A stretch of 64,000 nucleotides of DNA from 66-474 sp051961995 (GCA_051961995.1 JBQCCR010000014.1:62001-126000), one strand, 5' to 3'; shown: positions 8,667-17,885, counted from the first letter of the stretch. A program made the numbers and translations. The notes: a model not told the origin generated them from the letters alone.

Positions 8667-10988
8667 CTATGCGTTCTGCCGCTCCGCCTGCGCCTGCCGC
8701 AGCCGTTCGACGATCGCATCCAGCGCGCGATCGAACAGCGGCACTTCCTCCAGCACCACTGCGCGGCCGTCGCGGATTTCGGCCGCGAGCTGTTGCAGGC
8801 TGCGGTCGGCGACCTTCAGGCCGCGCCGGTTCACGAACAGGAACTTGCCGCTGATCGGACTGATCCAGGACAGCTTGGCGCGCTCGCTGGCGCCGGCCTC
8901 GTCCACGAATTCGATCCAAGCGCCAACCTTCAGCGCGCGCACCGCCTGGACCGATTCGAGATCGTCCACCGACACCGCCGCCTCGGTCGCAGGCGGCGTC
9001 TCCGCCGCGTCCCCGTCGAGAATCGTTTCCACGTGCGCGGGAATCGGCAGCTCGTCGGCAGCGGCTTCGGCGGATGCGGGTTGCGCCGAGGCGGGTTCCT
9101 CACCCAGCTGACGCCGCCAGAATTCCTGCAGGTCGTCCAGCAGGCGGCGCAGATCCGGTTCCTGGAAGGCGACCGTGGTGAGACCGTGGCGCAACGTCTT
9201 TTCCAGGGAAGGAATCATTTCGCGCAGCTTCGAGCGGGCGCGATCGTCAGCCGGCGTTTGCGCGCTCTCGACGAAGTCGTCCACGAAGCGCAGGGCGGCC
9301 GTGAATTCCTGCGACAGTTCGCCCTGGCGCAACAGCACCAGAACCAGGTAGTTCGCCCACGGCCGCGTCAGCACGCTTTGCAGCAGCGCCGGCAGCGGAC
9401 GGCCTTCGAGCCGGGTGACGATCTCGCGCGCTGCGCGACGGCGCGCCTCCTGCAGACGCTCCCGGCCGCGCGCGGCCTCGGCGGCGCGCTGTTCGGAAAG
9501 TTCCGCGCGCTTGCGGCTGCTCTCGACGAACGCGCCGAAATCCTGCAGCTGATGCTCGAAGACGCCGACGTCGTCGTCGAACTCCGACAACAAGGCCTCG
9601 ACCACTTGCTTGATCTTGTCGTACAGCCGGTGGTCGCGATCGGATTCCTCCGACCAGCCCTTGGCGGTGTCGGCGAGCAGATCGAGCAGCCTGCGCGCAG
9701 GGTGCGATGCGTGCGCAAACATGCGGCGGTCGAGGATTGCGACCTTGAGATAGGGGATCTGCAGGCGCGACAGCAGTACCTGCATCTGGGCCGGAATGGT
9801 GCGGTCCTGCAGGATGTATTCGAACAGCATGCCGACCAGATCAATCGTGTCCTCGTCGGCGCCGGACACGTGGGCTTGTGCCTGCCCGGAGAGGCGCTGG
9901 ATCTGCGCCATCAGTTCGTCCTTGAGGCGCTGCACCATGCTGACCGCCGCATTGGGATCAATCACCATGGGTTGCGCCGGCAGCGGTGCGGCTTCGCCCT
10001 GCAGCAGCGTGAGCGCGCCGAGCAGTTCGGCCGGGGTGAGCGAGGCGATCGTCGGCCCGCCGCCAACCGCGCCGGCCGGCACTTCGAATGTACGGCCCTG
10101 CCGTCGCGAGGCCAGCAACGCGGTGAGCGTGTGCATCAATTCGGCGTGCAATCCGGTTGCCTCATTGGCCAGCGAGGTGCTCGCACCGGCCCTTGCGGCC
10201 GTTGCAGCATCGGCTTCCGCCGCGGTCGCCTCCTTCGTGGCTTCCGGATTCGCGGAGGAGGGCGTGCGGGCGATCACGTGCCGAAGGTGCGGCAGCACGC
10301 CGGCCTGCATCAGTTGCAGGTTCACGTCGTGGTACAGCGCGTCCAACCCGTTCAACACATAGCGTTCAAAAAGCTTCAGGACGATCAGCCGTACCTTGAT
10401 ATCCACGTCTATCTCGCGCAGCGCGCTGCGGAACGCGTGCGCAAGCGATGCCGGGCCAAGCGGATTGGTGGCATCTTCGATCTTGTGTCCGCCGCAGATC
10501 ACGCCCAGCCGCTGGTTCAACGCATGCAGCGGGCTGTTGAGGCGGCCGTCGGCCTTGCTGACCATGCTGGCGATCGCCAGCGATTCCTCCAGTTCGCGGT
10601 CATCCACCAGCGACAGTTCGCCGGTGCGCGTCACCGCGCCGGAACTGCTGCGCGTTGTGCGAGGCTGGCCGGAGGCGAATTCGTTGAAGTTGCGCGCGAC
10701 CTGTTCGCCGAACAGGCGTTCCAGCAGCGGACGCCGCTTGCGGATCTCGCGCATGCCGTCGAAGAACTGTGTCTGCGCGGCATTGCTCTCGGCCTTCTCG
10801 GCAAGGTCGAACAGCGCATCATCCACGTTGTCGAGCAGCGTGGAAGCCAGGTCGTGACTGCGTTTGAGCGCAAGCGCGCGCACCCCGCCCAGCAGCTCGC
10901 CGACACGCTCGGTGCGCGGATCACCGCGCCCCGTCAGCTCGACGACCTTGTTGTTATCTGGGCGAAGATCGTTCTGCGGGCTGCTCAT
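8667..10988 (-). CDS. DUF1631 family protein with PilZ-like C-terminal region
   Basis: A large (773-residue), mostly helical soluble protein of the DUF1631 family, sometimes mis-annotated as thymidine phosphorylase. Family features include RRPLLERLFGEQVARNFNEF near residue 90, the EESLAIASMVSKADGR...LHALNQRLGVICGG block, and LVGMLFEYILQDRTIPAQMQVLLSRLQIPYLKVAILD in the middle. The last 110 residues (ALKVGAWIEFVDEAGASERAKLSWISPISGKFLFVNRRG) look like a PilZ-type beta barrel, which in other proteins binds cyclic di-GMP; the canonical RxxxR motif is not obvious here. Function is unknown; a signalling link is inference. Confidence 0.85.
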   Translation of the reverse strand: MSSPQNDLRPDNNKVVELTGRGDPRTERVGELLGGVRALALKRSHDLASTLLDNVDDALFDLAEKAESNAAQTQFFDGMREIRKRRPLLERLFGEQVARNFNEFASGQPRTTRSSSGAVTRTGELSLVDDRELEESLAIASMVSKADGRLNSPLHALNQRLGVICGGHKIEDATNPLGPASLAHAFRSALREIDVDIKVRLIVLKLFERYVLNGLDALYHDVNLQLMQAGVLPHLRHVIARTPSSANPEATKEATAAEADAATAARAGASTSLANEATGLHAELMHTLTALLASRRQGRTFEVPAGAVGGGPTIASLTPAELLGALTLLQGEAAPLPAQPMVIDPNAAVSMVQRLKDELMAQIQRLSGQAQAHVSGADEDTIDLVGMLFEYILQDRTIPAQMQVLLSRLQIPYLKVAILDRRMFAHASHPARRLLDLLADTAKGWSEESDRDHRLYDKIKQVVEALLSEFDDDVGVFEHQLQDFGAFVESSRKRAELSEQRAAEAARGRERLQEARRRAAREIVTRLEGRPLPALLQSVLTRPWANYLVLVLLRQGELSQEFTAALRFVDDFVESAQTPADDRARSKLREMIPSLEKTLRHGLTTVAFQEPDLRRLLDDLQEFWRRQLGEEPASAQPASAEAAADELPIPAHVETILDGDAAETPPATEAAVSVDDLESVQAVRALKVGAWIEFVDEAGASERAKLSWISPISGKFLFVNRRGLKVADRSLQQLAAEIRDGRAVVLEEVPLFDRALDAIVERLRQAQAERQNA

Positions 10989-11070
10989 GCGGCGCCTGCC
11001 TTGACCGGGGCGAATTGTTACAAAGTATGGCGGCGCCCCGTTGCCAAAACGTGACGGGCTTCACACTGCT

Positions 11071-11337
11071 TCAATGGGGAAAATCAGTGAGCTGCAACGT
11101 GCCGATTCCCTCGTCCGGCAGCATCACCGGGATGTCATCCTCGATGCGGTAGACGAGCTTGCCGTCCACGGTGATCAGCCCCGCGGAAAGGCGGTCGGCG
11201 ACCTTCTCGCCCCGTACGGTGTCCAGGGTTCCGGTTTCAATCGCGCGGTTGAGCGCACCCAGTTCCGCCGGATTGAGCATGCGCAACGGGGTCTTGCTGA
11301 CCGGGTCGCAGAGGATGTCGAGCAGCCGCTTGTCCAT
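11071..11337 (-). CDS. Trm112-like (UPF0434/YcaR-type) small protein
   Basis: An 88-residue protein of the Trm112 fold (MDKRLLDILCDPVSKTPL, then GKLVYRIEDDIPVMLPDE). Trm112 proteins activate methyltransferases in eukaryotes and archaea; the bacterial family members have no settled role. The family usually carries a CPxC knuckle in the first loop; here it reads CDPVS, so one Cys is absent and zinc binding is doubtful. It is divergent from purE, and the start is preceded by AGAGAG at a suitable distance. Confidence 0.85.
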   Translation of the reverse strand: MDKRLLDILCDPVSKTPLRMLNPAELGALNRAIETGTLDTVRGEKVADRLSAGLITVDGKLVYRIEDDIPVMLPDEGIGTLQLTDFPH

Positions 11338-11482
11338 ACAAACATCTCTCTAGTTGAAAACATCAGCGCGCATATCCGCGGTGTCGCGCTCCCACGGCAC
11401 GGACCTGGCGCCCCTTGACGGGGCCGGAGAGCGGGTACCCGCGCGGCTCGCGTACAATAGCCGTTTTGGGGCGATCCGACCA

Positions 11483-12001
11483 ATGACGGCCAGACAACCA
11501 ACTCCGCGCGTCGGCGTGGTGATGGGCTCGCAATCGGACTGGGAGACGATGCAGCACGCCGCGCAGACGCTGGCGCAGTTCGGCATTGCGCACGAAGTGC
11601 AGATCGTGTCCGCGCATCGCACGCCCGATAAGCTGTTCGCCTATGCGGAATCCGCCGCGTCGCGTGGATTGCAGGCGATCATCGCGGGAGCTGGCGGCTC
11701 CGCGCACCTGCCCGGCATGCTCGCGGCCAAGACGCGCGTGCCGGTGCTGGGCGTGCCGGTGGAGTCGAAGGCGCTGAAGGGCCTGGATTCGCTGCTTTCG
11801 ATCGCGCAGATGCCCGCGGGTATTCCTGTCGGCACGCTGGCGATCGGCAAGGCGGGCGCAATCAACGCCGCGCTGCTGGCGGCGGCGATCATCGGCTTGA
11901 ACGATGCGAAGGTCGCCAAGGCGCTGGAAAAATTCCGCGCGAACCAGACCGCGCAGGTCCTGAAGAATCCCGATCCGCGCAAAGCGGCGAAGCAGCGTTG
12001 A
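11483..12001 (+). CDS. purE: N5-carboxyaminoimidazole ribonucleotide mutase
   Basis: PurE class I converts N5-CAIR to CAIR in purine synthesis. The 172-residue protein has the nucleotide-binding opening GVVMGSQSDWETM, the SAHRTPDKLF catalytic segment with its His, the IIAGAGGSAHLPGM loop, and PVLGVPVESKALKGLDSLLSIAQMPAGIPVGTLAIG. The ATG at 11483 fits the family length; the open frame upstream to 11354 does not. A TACAAT hexamer at 11453-11458 is a plausible -10 with no convincing -35. The stop is 4 bases before purK, which uses the product pathway in sequence, so the two are one operon. Confidence 0.97.
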   Translation: MTARQPTPRVGVVMGSQSDWETMQHAAQTLAQFGIAHEVQIVSAHRTPDKLFAYAESAASRGLQAIIAGAGGSAHLPGMLAAKTRVPVLGVPVESKALKGLDSLLSIAQMPAGIPVGTLAIGKAGAINAALLAAAIIGLNDAKVAKALEKFRANQTAQVLKNPDPRKAAKQR

Positions 12002-12005
12002 TCCG

Positions 12006-13160
12006 ATGAGCACGGTCGGAATCCTTGGCGGTGGCCAATTGGCACGCATGCTGGTCCTGGCCGGGGCGCCGCTGGGCGCGCGCTTCCTGGTCGTGGATGG
12101 CGTGGCGGACGCTTGCGCCGGACAAGTCGCGCCGCTGATCCGCGCCGACTGGCGCGACTTCGACGCGCTGGAGAAATTCGCGCAGCAGGTTGACGTCGCG
12201 ACCTTTGATTTCGAAAACGTGCCGGCCGACACCGCGCAGTGGCTGACCGAACGCACGCGGGTGTTTCCGAACCCGCGCGCGCTCAGCACCGCGCAGGACC
12301 GGCTGGCCGAGAAAACCCTGTTCCGCGAGTGCGGACTGGGTACGCCGGCTTTCGCACCGGTGGATACGCGTGCCGATCTGGATGCCGCGCTGCGCGAAAT
12401 CGGCGCGCCGGCGATCCTGAAAACGCGCCGGCTGGGTTACGACGGCAAGGGCCAGTTTCGCCTGCGTTCGATCGCCGACGCCGATGCGGCCTGGCAGGCG
12501 CTGGGCGCGAATGCACACGGGCTGATCCTGGAAGCTTTCGTGCCGTTCGAGTGCGAAGTTTCGGTGGTGGCGGTGCGCGGGCGCGATGGCGATTTCCGTA
12601 CCTGGCCGCTGACACGCAACTGGCATTCAGACGGGATTCTTTCCGCCAGTCTTGCGCCTGCTCCTGTCGATGATGCGATCGCGCAGGCGGCATTTGCGCA
12701 CGCGCGCACGATTGCGGAAAAGCTCGATTACGTCGGCGTGTTCGCGCTGGAACTGTTCGTGTATGAAGATGCCGTCCATGGCCAAAAGCTCCTTGGCAAC
12801 GAAATGGCGCCGCGCGTGCACAACTCCGGGCACTGGACGATCGAAGGCGCGATCACCTCGCAATTCGAAAACCACGTACGCGCGGTGCTCGGGCTGCCGC
12901 TGGGCGACACCGCTGCGTTTGGCCGCAGTTGCATGCTGAACTGGATCGGCGAACTGCCGGACGCGCGCGCGATTTTCAATGAATCCGACGCGCACTGGCA
13001 CGACTACGGCAAGTCGCCGCGCGCCGGCCGCAAGGTCGGCCACGCCACCCTGCGCGCGCGCGACGATGCGGCGCTTGCGGCGAGTCTGCAGCGGGTGGGA
13101 GCGGCGCTGGGCCGCGAGCAGCAAGTTGCGCCCGTGGTCGAGGCGCTCAGGAAGCGCTAG
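12006..13160 (+). CDS. purK: N5-carboxyaminoimidazole ribonucleotide synthase
   Basis: PurK uses ATP and bicarbonate to carboxylate AIR to N5-CAIR, the substrate of PurE just upstream. The 384-residue ATP-grasp protein begins with the phosphate loop VGILGGGQLARML, has TFDFENVP, the AILKTRRLGYDGKGQ ATP-binding stretch, EAFVPFECEVSVVAVR, and the metal-binding NEMAPRVHNSGHWTIEGA segment. Length and order match E. coli-type PurK. Only 3 bases separate its stop from that of the convergent glucan synthase gene, leaving no room for a terminator between them. Confidence 0.97.
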   Translation: MSTVGILGGGQLARMLVLAGAPLGARFLVVDGVADACAGQVAPLIRADWRDFDALEKFAQQVDVATFDFENVPADTAQWLTERTRVFPNPRALSTAQDRLAEKTLFRECGLGTPAFAPVDTRADLDAALREIGAPAILKTRRLGYDGKGQFRLRSIADADAAWQALGANAHGLILEAFVPFECEVSVVAVRGRDGDFRTWPLTRNWHSDGILSASLAPAPVDDAIAQAAFAHARTIAEKLDYVGVFALELFVYEDAVHGQKLLGNEMAPRVHNSGHWTIEGAITSQFENHVRAVLGLPLGDTAAFGRSCMLNWIGELPDARAIFNESDAHWHDYGKSPRAGRKVGHATLRARDDAALAASLQRVGAALGREQQVAPVVEALRKR

Positions 13161-13163
13161 ACC

Positions 13164-15764
13164 TCAGCTCTCGCTTGAGTGCTTCGCCACCCACGCCCCT
13201 GTCAGCGCGGACAGGTAAGGGATTGCCTGCGCGGCCAGGATCAGCATCCACAGCTGGCCTTCGAGATACCGGCCGCCGTAATCAATCGCCATGCCGATGA
13301 TGGCGAGCGAGAGTGCGACGGCCATCAGCAGCTCTTCGCGCACCGGGGTGAATGCGCTGGGTTTCTTCTTCGTCAGCCGGCGGCTCTTGGCAGTGCGCAC
13401 GAACACGCCCTGTTTCTTGAACAGGCCGCGCCAGATGCCGCGTGCAATGGCGTGCGACAGACCCATGCTGGCGATTGATGCCATGATCGTCTCGCGCCAC
13501 GAACACGGCACGCGCGCGCGGAACAGCACGATGCCGAACAGCGTCTTCGCCGCGAAGAAGCCCAGCACCGGGATCAGGAACAACTGCATCGGCAGGCTGA
13601 AAACCTGAGGCGCGGCGAGCATGCCGACCGTCCATGCCAGCGCCATCAGCGTGAATACCAGATGCAGTGCGTCGGCGAACCACGAGAACCAGCCGGTGAG
13701 GAAATGGAAACGCTGGCCAGCCGAGAGCGGGCCGCGACGCACCATCCAGTTCCAGCGTCCTTTCAGGATTTGCATCGCCCCGAATGCCCAGCGATTGCGT
13801 TGTGACTTGTAGGCGGCGAAATCCGCCGGCGTCAGTCCCTTGCCCATCACCTCGTCCACGTAAACCAGGTCGTAACCGGCGTGCATCAGGCGCAGGCCGA
13901 GTTCCGCGTCTTCGCAGATCGTCCATTCCGCCCAGCCGCCGGTGCCTTCCAGCGCCGAGCGCCGCACCATCGTCATGGTGCCGTGCTGGATGATCGCGTT
14001 GCGCTCGTTGCGGTGGTGCATGCCGATCCGGAAGAATCCGTCGGATTCCCAGCTGGTCATGCGCCGGAATGCGTTGTGCTCCCACTCGCGGTGCGCCTGC
14101 GGACATTGCACGACGGCGATCTTCGGATCGTGGAAATAGCCGGTCAGCGCCGACAGCCAGTCGGTGCGGACCACGTAGTCGGCATCGATCGCTGCGATCA
14201 CCTGCGCGCGCGCATCGGTTTCCTTCAGGCCGAAATTCAGTGCGCCGGCCTTGAAGCCCGGCCACGGGTCGAGATGGTAGAAGCGGAAGCGCGGGCCAAG
14301 CTTTTCGCAGTACGCCTGCACCGGTTTCCACACGTCCTCGTTCTTGGTGTTGTTGTCCAGCACCAGCACTTCGAAGTTGTGGTAGTCGAGCGCGGCCAGC
14401 GAATCGAGCGTGGCGATCACCATCTCCGGCGGCTCGTTGTAGCAAGCCAGGTGGATCGAAACGAACGGCTGCCGCTCCGGCGGATCGGCTTGCAGCAGGC
14501 CGAAATGCCGCAGCCAGCGCTTGCGCCACAGCACTTCGGTGAACTCGAAGCCGTTGATCAGCAGGATCGCGAGGATGGCCAGCTGGGCGGGGAAGAGCAG
14601 CACCAGCATGCCCCAGTCCACGACATCCAGGTAAAAGAAGAACGGCACCGTCGCCGACCACACGATCAGTGCGGCAGCGAGCTGGATCAGTGCAAGAAAC
14701 ACGAATCGCCCGACCAGCCTGAAGCGCGCGAAGGCGAACGCAAACCACAGCATCGGCAGGAACGCCAGCGCTGCGGCTGCGGTGGCTTTCCATGGCCAGT
14801 TCACGTCCTCCAGCACCGGTCCGGCCAGAGGAAATTTCAGTCTGCGATAGGAGTCGAACATGCCCCAGTAGGCTTCGACGCGCCGCCCGCCCAGTGCTTC
14901 CTTCCAGGGCTGGTCGATCGCTTCCATCAGGTAGTAATCAATGCCGCGCGCGCGCGCGACGTTGAACCACTGGCGCAGGAAGATCGCCTCGTTGGCGATG
15001 GACGGCTGCGCGTACTCGAAGCGATCGCCGTTGGAAGGCCAGCCGATTTCGCCGATCACGATGTGCTTGTCCGGGAACAGCCGTTGCAACTGCTCGTAGC
15101 GCATCAGTGCTTCGCCGATCGCGTCCTTGCGCGGCACGCCTTCCCAGTACGGCAGCAGATGCACGGTGATGAAATCCACGTGCCGGGCCAGTTCCGGATA
15201 CTTCTGCCATATGTGCCAGGGTTCCGCAGTTGAAACCGGCTGCTTGATCGCTGCGCGCGCGCGATCCAGATACGCCATCAGCTCCTGCGGCGACATGTCG
15301 TTGCGCAGCAGCACCTCGTTGCCGACCATTACCCGCTTGATGTCCGGCCAGCGCCGCGCCTGCGAGATGAGCGCAGCGAGTTCGCGGTCGTTGTTGTCAT
15401 CGCGGCGGTCCAGCCATGCACCGGCGAGCACTTCGAGATTGTGCTTCATCGCCAGCCGCGGAATGGACGGACTTTCCAGCGAGGAATAGGAGCGGATGCG
15501 GTGGCTGTACTTCGACAGCAGCGCGAGATCGCTGTCCAGCTCGCTGTCGCTGGGATGGGTGTCGTTGAACGGGCTCTGGTAACGCTGGTAGGCGCTGAAT
15601 GCGAAGCCGCTGACCTGACCCTGCCAGGTCTCGACGCGCGTCGGACGATCGGCCACGCCCCACAGCACGAAATTCAGTGCGGCCACGATCAGGGCCAGCA
15701 CGAAAGCCGCAAGCAAGGCGAGCAGCCGCGGGCGGCGGCGTTCGGCGGTCGGTTCGGCGTTCAA
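13164..15764 (-). CDS. GH17-GT2 fusion, NdvB-like beta-1,3-glucan synthase
   Basis: An 866-residue membrane protein. After an N-terminal membrane segment (about 13-35) comes a GH17-type domain (about 50-320) with VGNEVLL and GEIGWPSNG holding the two expected catalytic Glu residues. Several membrane segments follow, then a processive GT2 domain (about 430-700) with HLACYNEP, the AIDADYVV metal site, CEDAELG and the QRNRWAFG (QxxRW-like) motif, and more membrane segments. This GH17-plus-GT2 layout is that of Pseudomonas aeruginosa NdvB, which makes beta-1,3-glucans linked to biofilm drug tolerance; its GH17 part acts as a transglucosylase. Substrate and product here are inferred. Confidence 0.88.
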   Translation of the reverse strand: MNAEPTAERRRPRLLALLAAFVLALIVAALNFVLWGVADRPTRVETWQGQVSGFAFSAYQRYQSPFNDTHPSDSELDSDLALLSKYSHRIRSYSSLESPSIPRLAMKHNLEVLAGAWLDRRDDNNDRELAALISQARRWPDIKRVMVGNEVLLRNDMSPQELMAYLDRARAAIKQPVSTAEPWHIWQKYPELARHVDFITVHLLPYWEGVPRKDAIGEALMRYEQLQRLFPDKHIVIGEIGWPSNGDRFEYAQPSIANEAIFLRQWFNVARARGIDYYLMEAIDQPWKEALGGRRVEAYWGMFDSYRRLKFPLAGPVLEDVNWPWKATAAAALAFLPMLWFAFAFARFRLVGRFVFLALIQLAAALIVWSATVPFFFYLDVVDWGMLVLLFPAQLAILAILLINGFEFTEVLWRKRWLRHFGLLQADPPERQPFVSIHLACYNEPPEMVIATLDSLAALDYHNFEVLVLDNNTKNEDVWKPVQAYCEKLGPRFRFYHLDPWPGFKAGALNFGLKETDARAQVIAAIDADYVVRTDWLSALTGYFHDPKIAVVQCPQAHREWEHNAFRRMTSWESDGFFRIGMHHRNERNAIIQHGTMTMVRRSALEGTGGWAEWTICEDAELGLRLMHAGYDLVYVDEVMGKGLTPADFAAYKSQRNRWAFGAMQILKGRWNWMVRRGPLSAGQRFHFLTGWFSWFADALHLVFTLMALAWTVGMLAAPQVFSLPMQLFLIPVLGFFAAKTLFGIVLFRARVPCSWRETIMASIASMGLSHAIARGIWRGLFKKQGVFVRTAKSRRLTKKKPSAFTPVREELLMAVALSLAIIGMAIDYGGRYLEGQLWMLILAAQAIPYLSALTGAWVAKHSSES

Positions 15765-16042
15765 GCGAATTCCCGGCGCGATCGGCGATCGCGCAAAACC
15801 TGCGAAGCTTAAGTCACCGGGGCGCGGGGCTCAAACCATTGCGGCGCGAAGCTCCCACGCCATTCAGCGCGGAGATATTCGCGGCGCGAAAACGCAAGCC
15901 ATGGACGACCGTCGACGAGCGAGCTTCGCCGCCGCCGCATGACGGCGAGCAGCGCAGCGGAGTCGAGCCAACTGGCGCACATCCTTGTGCGGGTGTCAGA
16001 ACGCGCGCGCGTGCATTACTTTGCATCGCGCAAGCGCGCGTT

Positions 16043-16621
16043 CTAACCCATCTGGGTGCCAGCGAAGTCCCAGTTCACCACGTTCCAGAACGCCTCGATG
16101 TATTTCGGGCGCGCATTGCGGTAGTCAATGTAATAAGCGTGTTCCCACACGTCGCAGGTCAGCAGCGGGCGGTCGCTGCCGGTGATCGGCGTGCCGGCAT
16201 TGGAGGTGCTGACCAGGCCGAGCGAGCCGTCGGCGCGCTGCACCAGCCATGCCCAGCCGGAGCCGAAGGTGGTCGCGCCGACCTTGCTGAACTCCTCCTT
16301 GAACTTGTCGAAGCTGCCGAAGGATTTCTTGATCGCGTCGGCCAGCTTGCCGGTGGCTTCGCCGCCGCCGTTGGGCGAAAGGCAGTTCCAGTAGAAAGTG
16401 TGGTTCCAAGCCTGCGCGGCGTTGTTGAACATCCCGCCCGTGGCCTTGCGAACGATGTCTTCGAGATTCATGTCCGCGAAGTCGGTGCCCTCGATCATCT
16501 TGTTGAGGTTGTCCACGTAAGCCTTGTGGTGCTTGCCGTGATGGTATTCCAGCGTCTCGGCGGAAATGTGCGGTGCCAGCGCGTTGCGGTCGTAGGGCAG
16601 CGGAGGAAGTTCGATCGCCAT
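16043..16621 (-). CDS. sodB: iron superoxide dismutase
   Basis: Converts superoxide to oxygen and hydrogen peroxide in the cytoplasm. The 192-residue protein carries the four metal ligands His27, His74, Asp157 and His161 (EYHHGKHH, AWNHTFYW, DVWEHAYYIDYRN). FGSGWAWLV and FNNAAQAWNHTF are typical of the iron rather than the manganese type. No signal peptide is present. The ATG at 16621 gives the standard length; the upstream open frame overlaps grxD and is not family-like. It is divergent from the iron-sulfur-related glutaredoxin gene. The 280 bases between it and the glucan synthase gene (15765-16042) hold no recognised gene. Confidence 0.97.
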   Translation of the reverse strand: MAIELPPLPYDRNALAPHISAETLEYHHGKHHKAYVDNLNKMIEGTDFADMNLEDIVRKATGGMFNNAAQAWNHTFYWNCLSPNGGGEATGKLADAIKKSFGSFDKFKEEFSKVGATTFGSGWAWLVQRADGSLGLVSTSNAGTPITGSDRPLLTCDVWEHAYYIDYRNARPKYIEAFWNVVNWDFAGTQMG

Positions 16622-16669
16622 GGGTCCTGCTCCTTGCGAGATGTCCAGGGAATGAGGCCGCGCGCCTGC

Positions 16670-16675
16670 TACAAT
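16670..16675 (+). promoter_or_regulatory. candidate -10 box for grxD
   Basis: TACAAT reading rightwards, 46 bases before the grxD start. No clear -35 partner is seen. Confidence 0.35.
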
Positions 16676-16703
16676 TGCGGATCTCGGCGCAACGCCATTC
16701 TCC

Positions 16704-16709
16704 ATTGTA
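16704..16709 (-). promoter_or_regulatory. candidate -10 box for sodB
   Basis: TACAAT reading leftwards, 82 bases before the sodB start. It lies downstream of the grxD -10 box in grxD orientation, so the two transcripts would overlap at their 5' ends. Confidence 0.35.
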
Positions 16710-16721
16710 GCTCCAACACCC

Positions 16722-17051
16722 ATGGACATAAACGAACGCATCAAGGCCACCCTTTCGGAACACCCGATCGTGCTGTACATGAAAGGCACGCCGCAATTCC
16801 CGATGTGCGGGTTCTCCGCGCGCACTTCGCAGGCGCTGGCTGCCGCGGGCGCGACGGAGTTCTTCTCGGTGAACGTGCTGGAAGACCCGGAGATCCGTGC
16901 CAACCTGCCGCGCTACTCCAACTGGCCGACTTTTCCGCAGCTCTACATCAACGGCGAGCTGATCGGCGGATGCGACATCACGCTGGAGTTGTACCAGTCC
17001 GGCGAACTGCAGCGCATGGTGCAAGACGCCGGTAAACCGGCCGCGCAATGA
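16722..17051 (+). CDS. grxD: monothiol glutaredoxin, Grx4 type
   Basis: A 109-residue monothiol glutaredoxin with the CGFS active site at 29-32, preceded by the conserved YMKGTPQFPM, and with the glutathione-binding NWPTFPQLYINGELIGGCDI segment. CGFS glutaredoxins hold and transfer [2Fe-2S] clusters with glutathione and often work with BolA; no bolA gene is in view. The stop overlaps the following SDR gene by 4 bases (ATGA), so the two are translationally coupled. Confidence 0.96.
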   Translation: MDINERIKATLSEHPIVLYMKGTPQFPMCGFSARTSQALAAAGATEFFSVNVLEDPEIRANLPRYSNWPTFPQLYINGELIGGCDITLELYQSGELQRMVQDAGKPAAQ

Positions 17052-17818
17052 GTCTGCCGGTTGCGCACCTGCCGGCCGACTACGCGCCGGCCGCCGATGC
17101 GCTGAAGGATCGTGTCATCCTGGTCACCGGTGCGGCGGGCGGCCTGGGCCGTGCCGCCGCGTGTGCGTGCGCGCGCGCGGGTGCGACGGTGCTGCTGGCC
17201 GGCCGCAAGCGGCGCGCGCTGGAGCGCGTTTACGACGAAGTCGCCGCGCAGCCGGGCGCACCGCCGCCGATCATCCAGTTGATGGATCTGCTCGGCGCCA
17301 CGCCCGCGGATTACGAATCACTTGCGGAAATGATCGCCGGCGAACTCGGCCGGCTGGACGGCATTGTGCACGCGGCTGCGCGTTTCGACGGGCTCACGCC
17401 GGTTGCGATGCACAAGCCGAAGGAATGGGTCGAGGCGCTGCACGTCAACGTCAGCGCTCCATTTCTGTTGACGCAGGCGTGCATGCCGCTGTTGCAGGAG
17501 CGCGCCGATTCCGCGGTGGTGTTCGTGCTTGACGATCGCGAACGCATGGGCCGCGCGCACTGGGGCGCGTATGGCACGGCCAAAGCCGCGTTGGAAGGTT
17601 TCGCCTCGATCCTGCACGAGGAAACCGAAGGCTCGAGCTTGCGCGTGCACGCCTTGCTGCCGGCCCCGATGCGTACCGCACTCCGCCGCATGGCCTGGTT
17701 CGGCGAGGATGCGGAGGCGGTGGACACGCCCGAAGCCGCCGCCGGTGCGGTCGTGTATCTTCTCTCGCCGCAGGCCGTTGAGGCGCGCGGCAAGGTGCTC
17801 GACCTGCGCGGGGCATGA
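17048..17818 (+). CDS. YciK-like short-chain dehydrogenase/reductase
   Basis: A 256-residue SDR with the NAD(P)-binding TGAAGGLGRAAA motif near residue 27, a NVSAPFLLTQACMP segment, and YGTAKAALEGF with the catalytic Tyr and Lys. The substrate is unknown, as for E. coli YciK. The usual catalytic Ser region reads VFVLDDRERMG, without a Ser at the expected place, so activity may be altered. Overlap with grxD suggests joint expression. Confidence 0.82.
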   Translation: MSLPVAHLPADYAPAADALKDRVILVTGAAGGLGRAAACACARAGATVLLAGRKRRALERVYDEVAAQPGAPPPIIQLMDLLGATPADYESLAEMIAGELGRLDGIVHAAARFDGLTPVAMHKPKEWVEALHVNVSAPFLLTQACMPLLQERADSAVVFVLDDRERMGRAHWGAYGTAKAALEGFASILHEETEGSSLRVHALLPAPMRTALRRMAWFGEDAEAVDTPEAAAGAVVYLLSPQAVEARGKVLDLRGA

Positions 17819-17853
17819 CGGGAACTTGCAGGAACGCGAGTCAGCAGAGCCGC

Positions 17854-17885
17854 CATTCCGGATTCCGCTACGCGTCGTCCGAATG
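17854..17885. repeat. REP-like imperfect palindrome
   Basis: CATTCCGGA and TCCGAATG form an imperfect inverted repeat in the gap before the MarC gene. It resembles half of the larger element near 46.2 kb, so both may be copies of one dispersed repeat family. Confidence 0.35.

Noticed and set aside
8485..8919. N-terminal extension of nadC by 145 codons
   Set aside because: Runs into the next gene and lacks similarity to NadC; the ATG at 8484 gives the standard length.
11415..11458. TTGACG and TACAAT as a purE promoter pair
   Set aside because: The spacer is 32 bases, far too long; only the TACAAT is kept as a possible -10.
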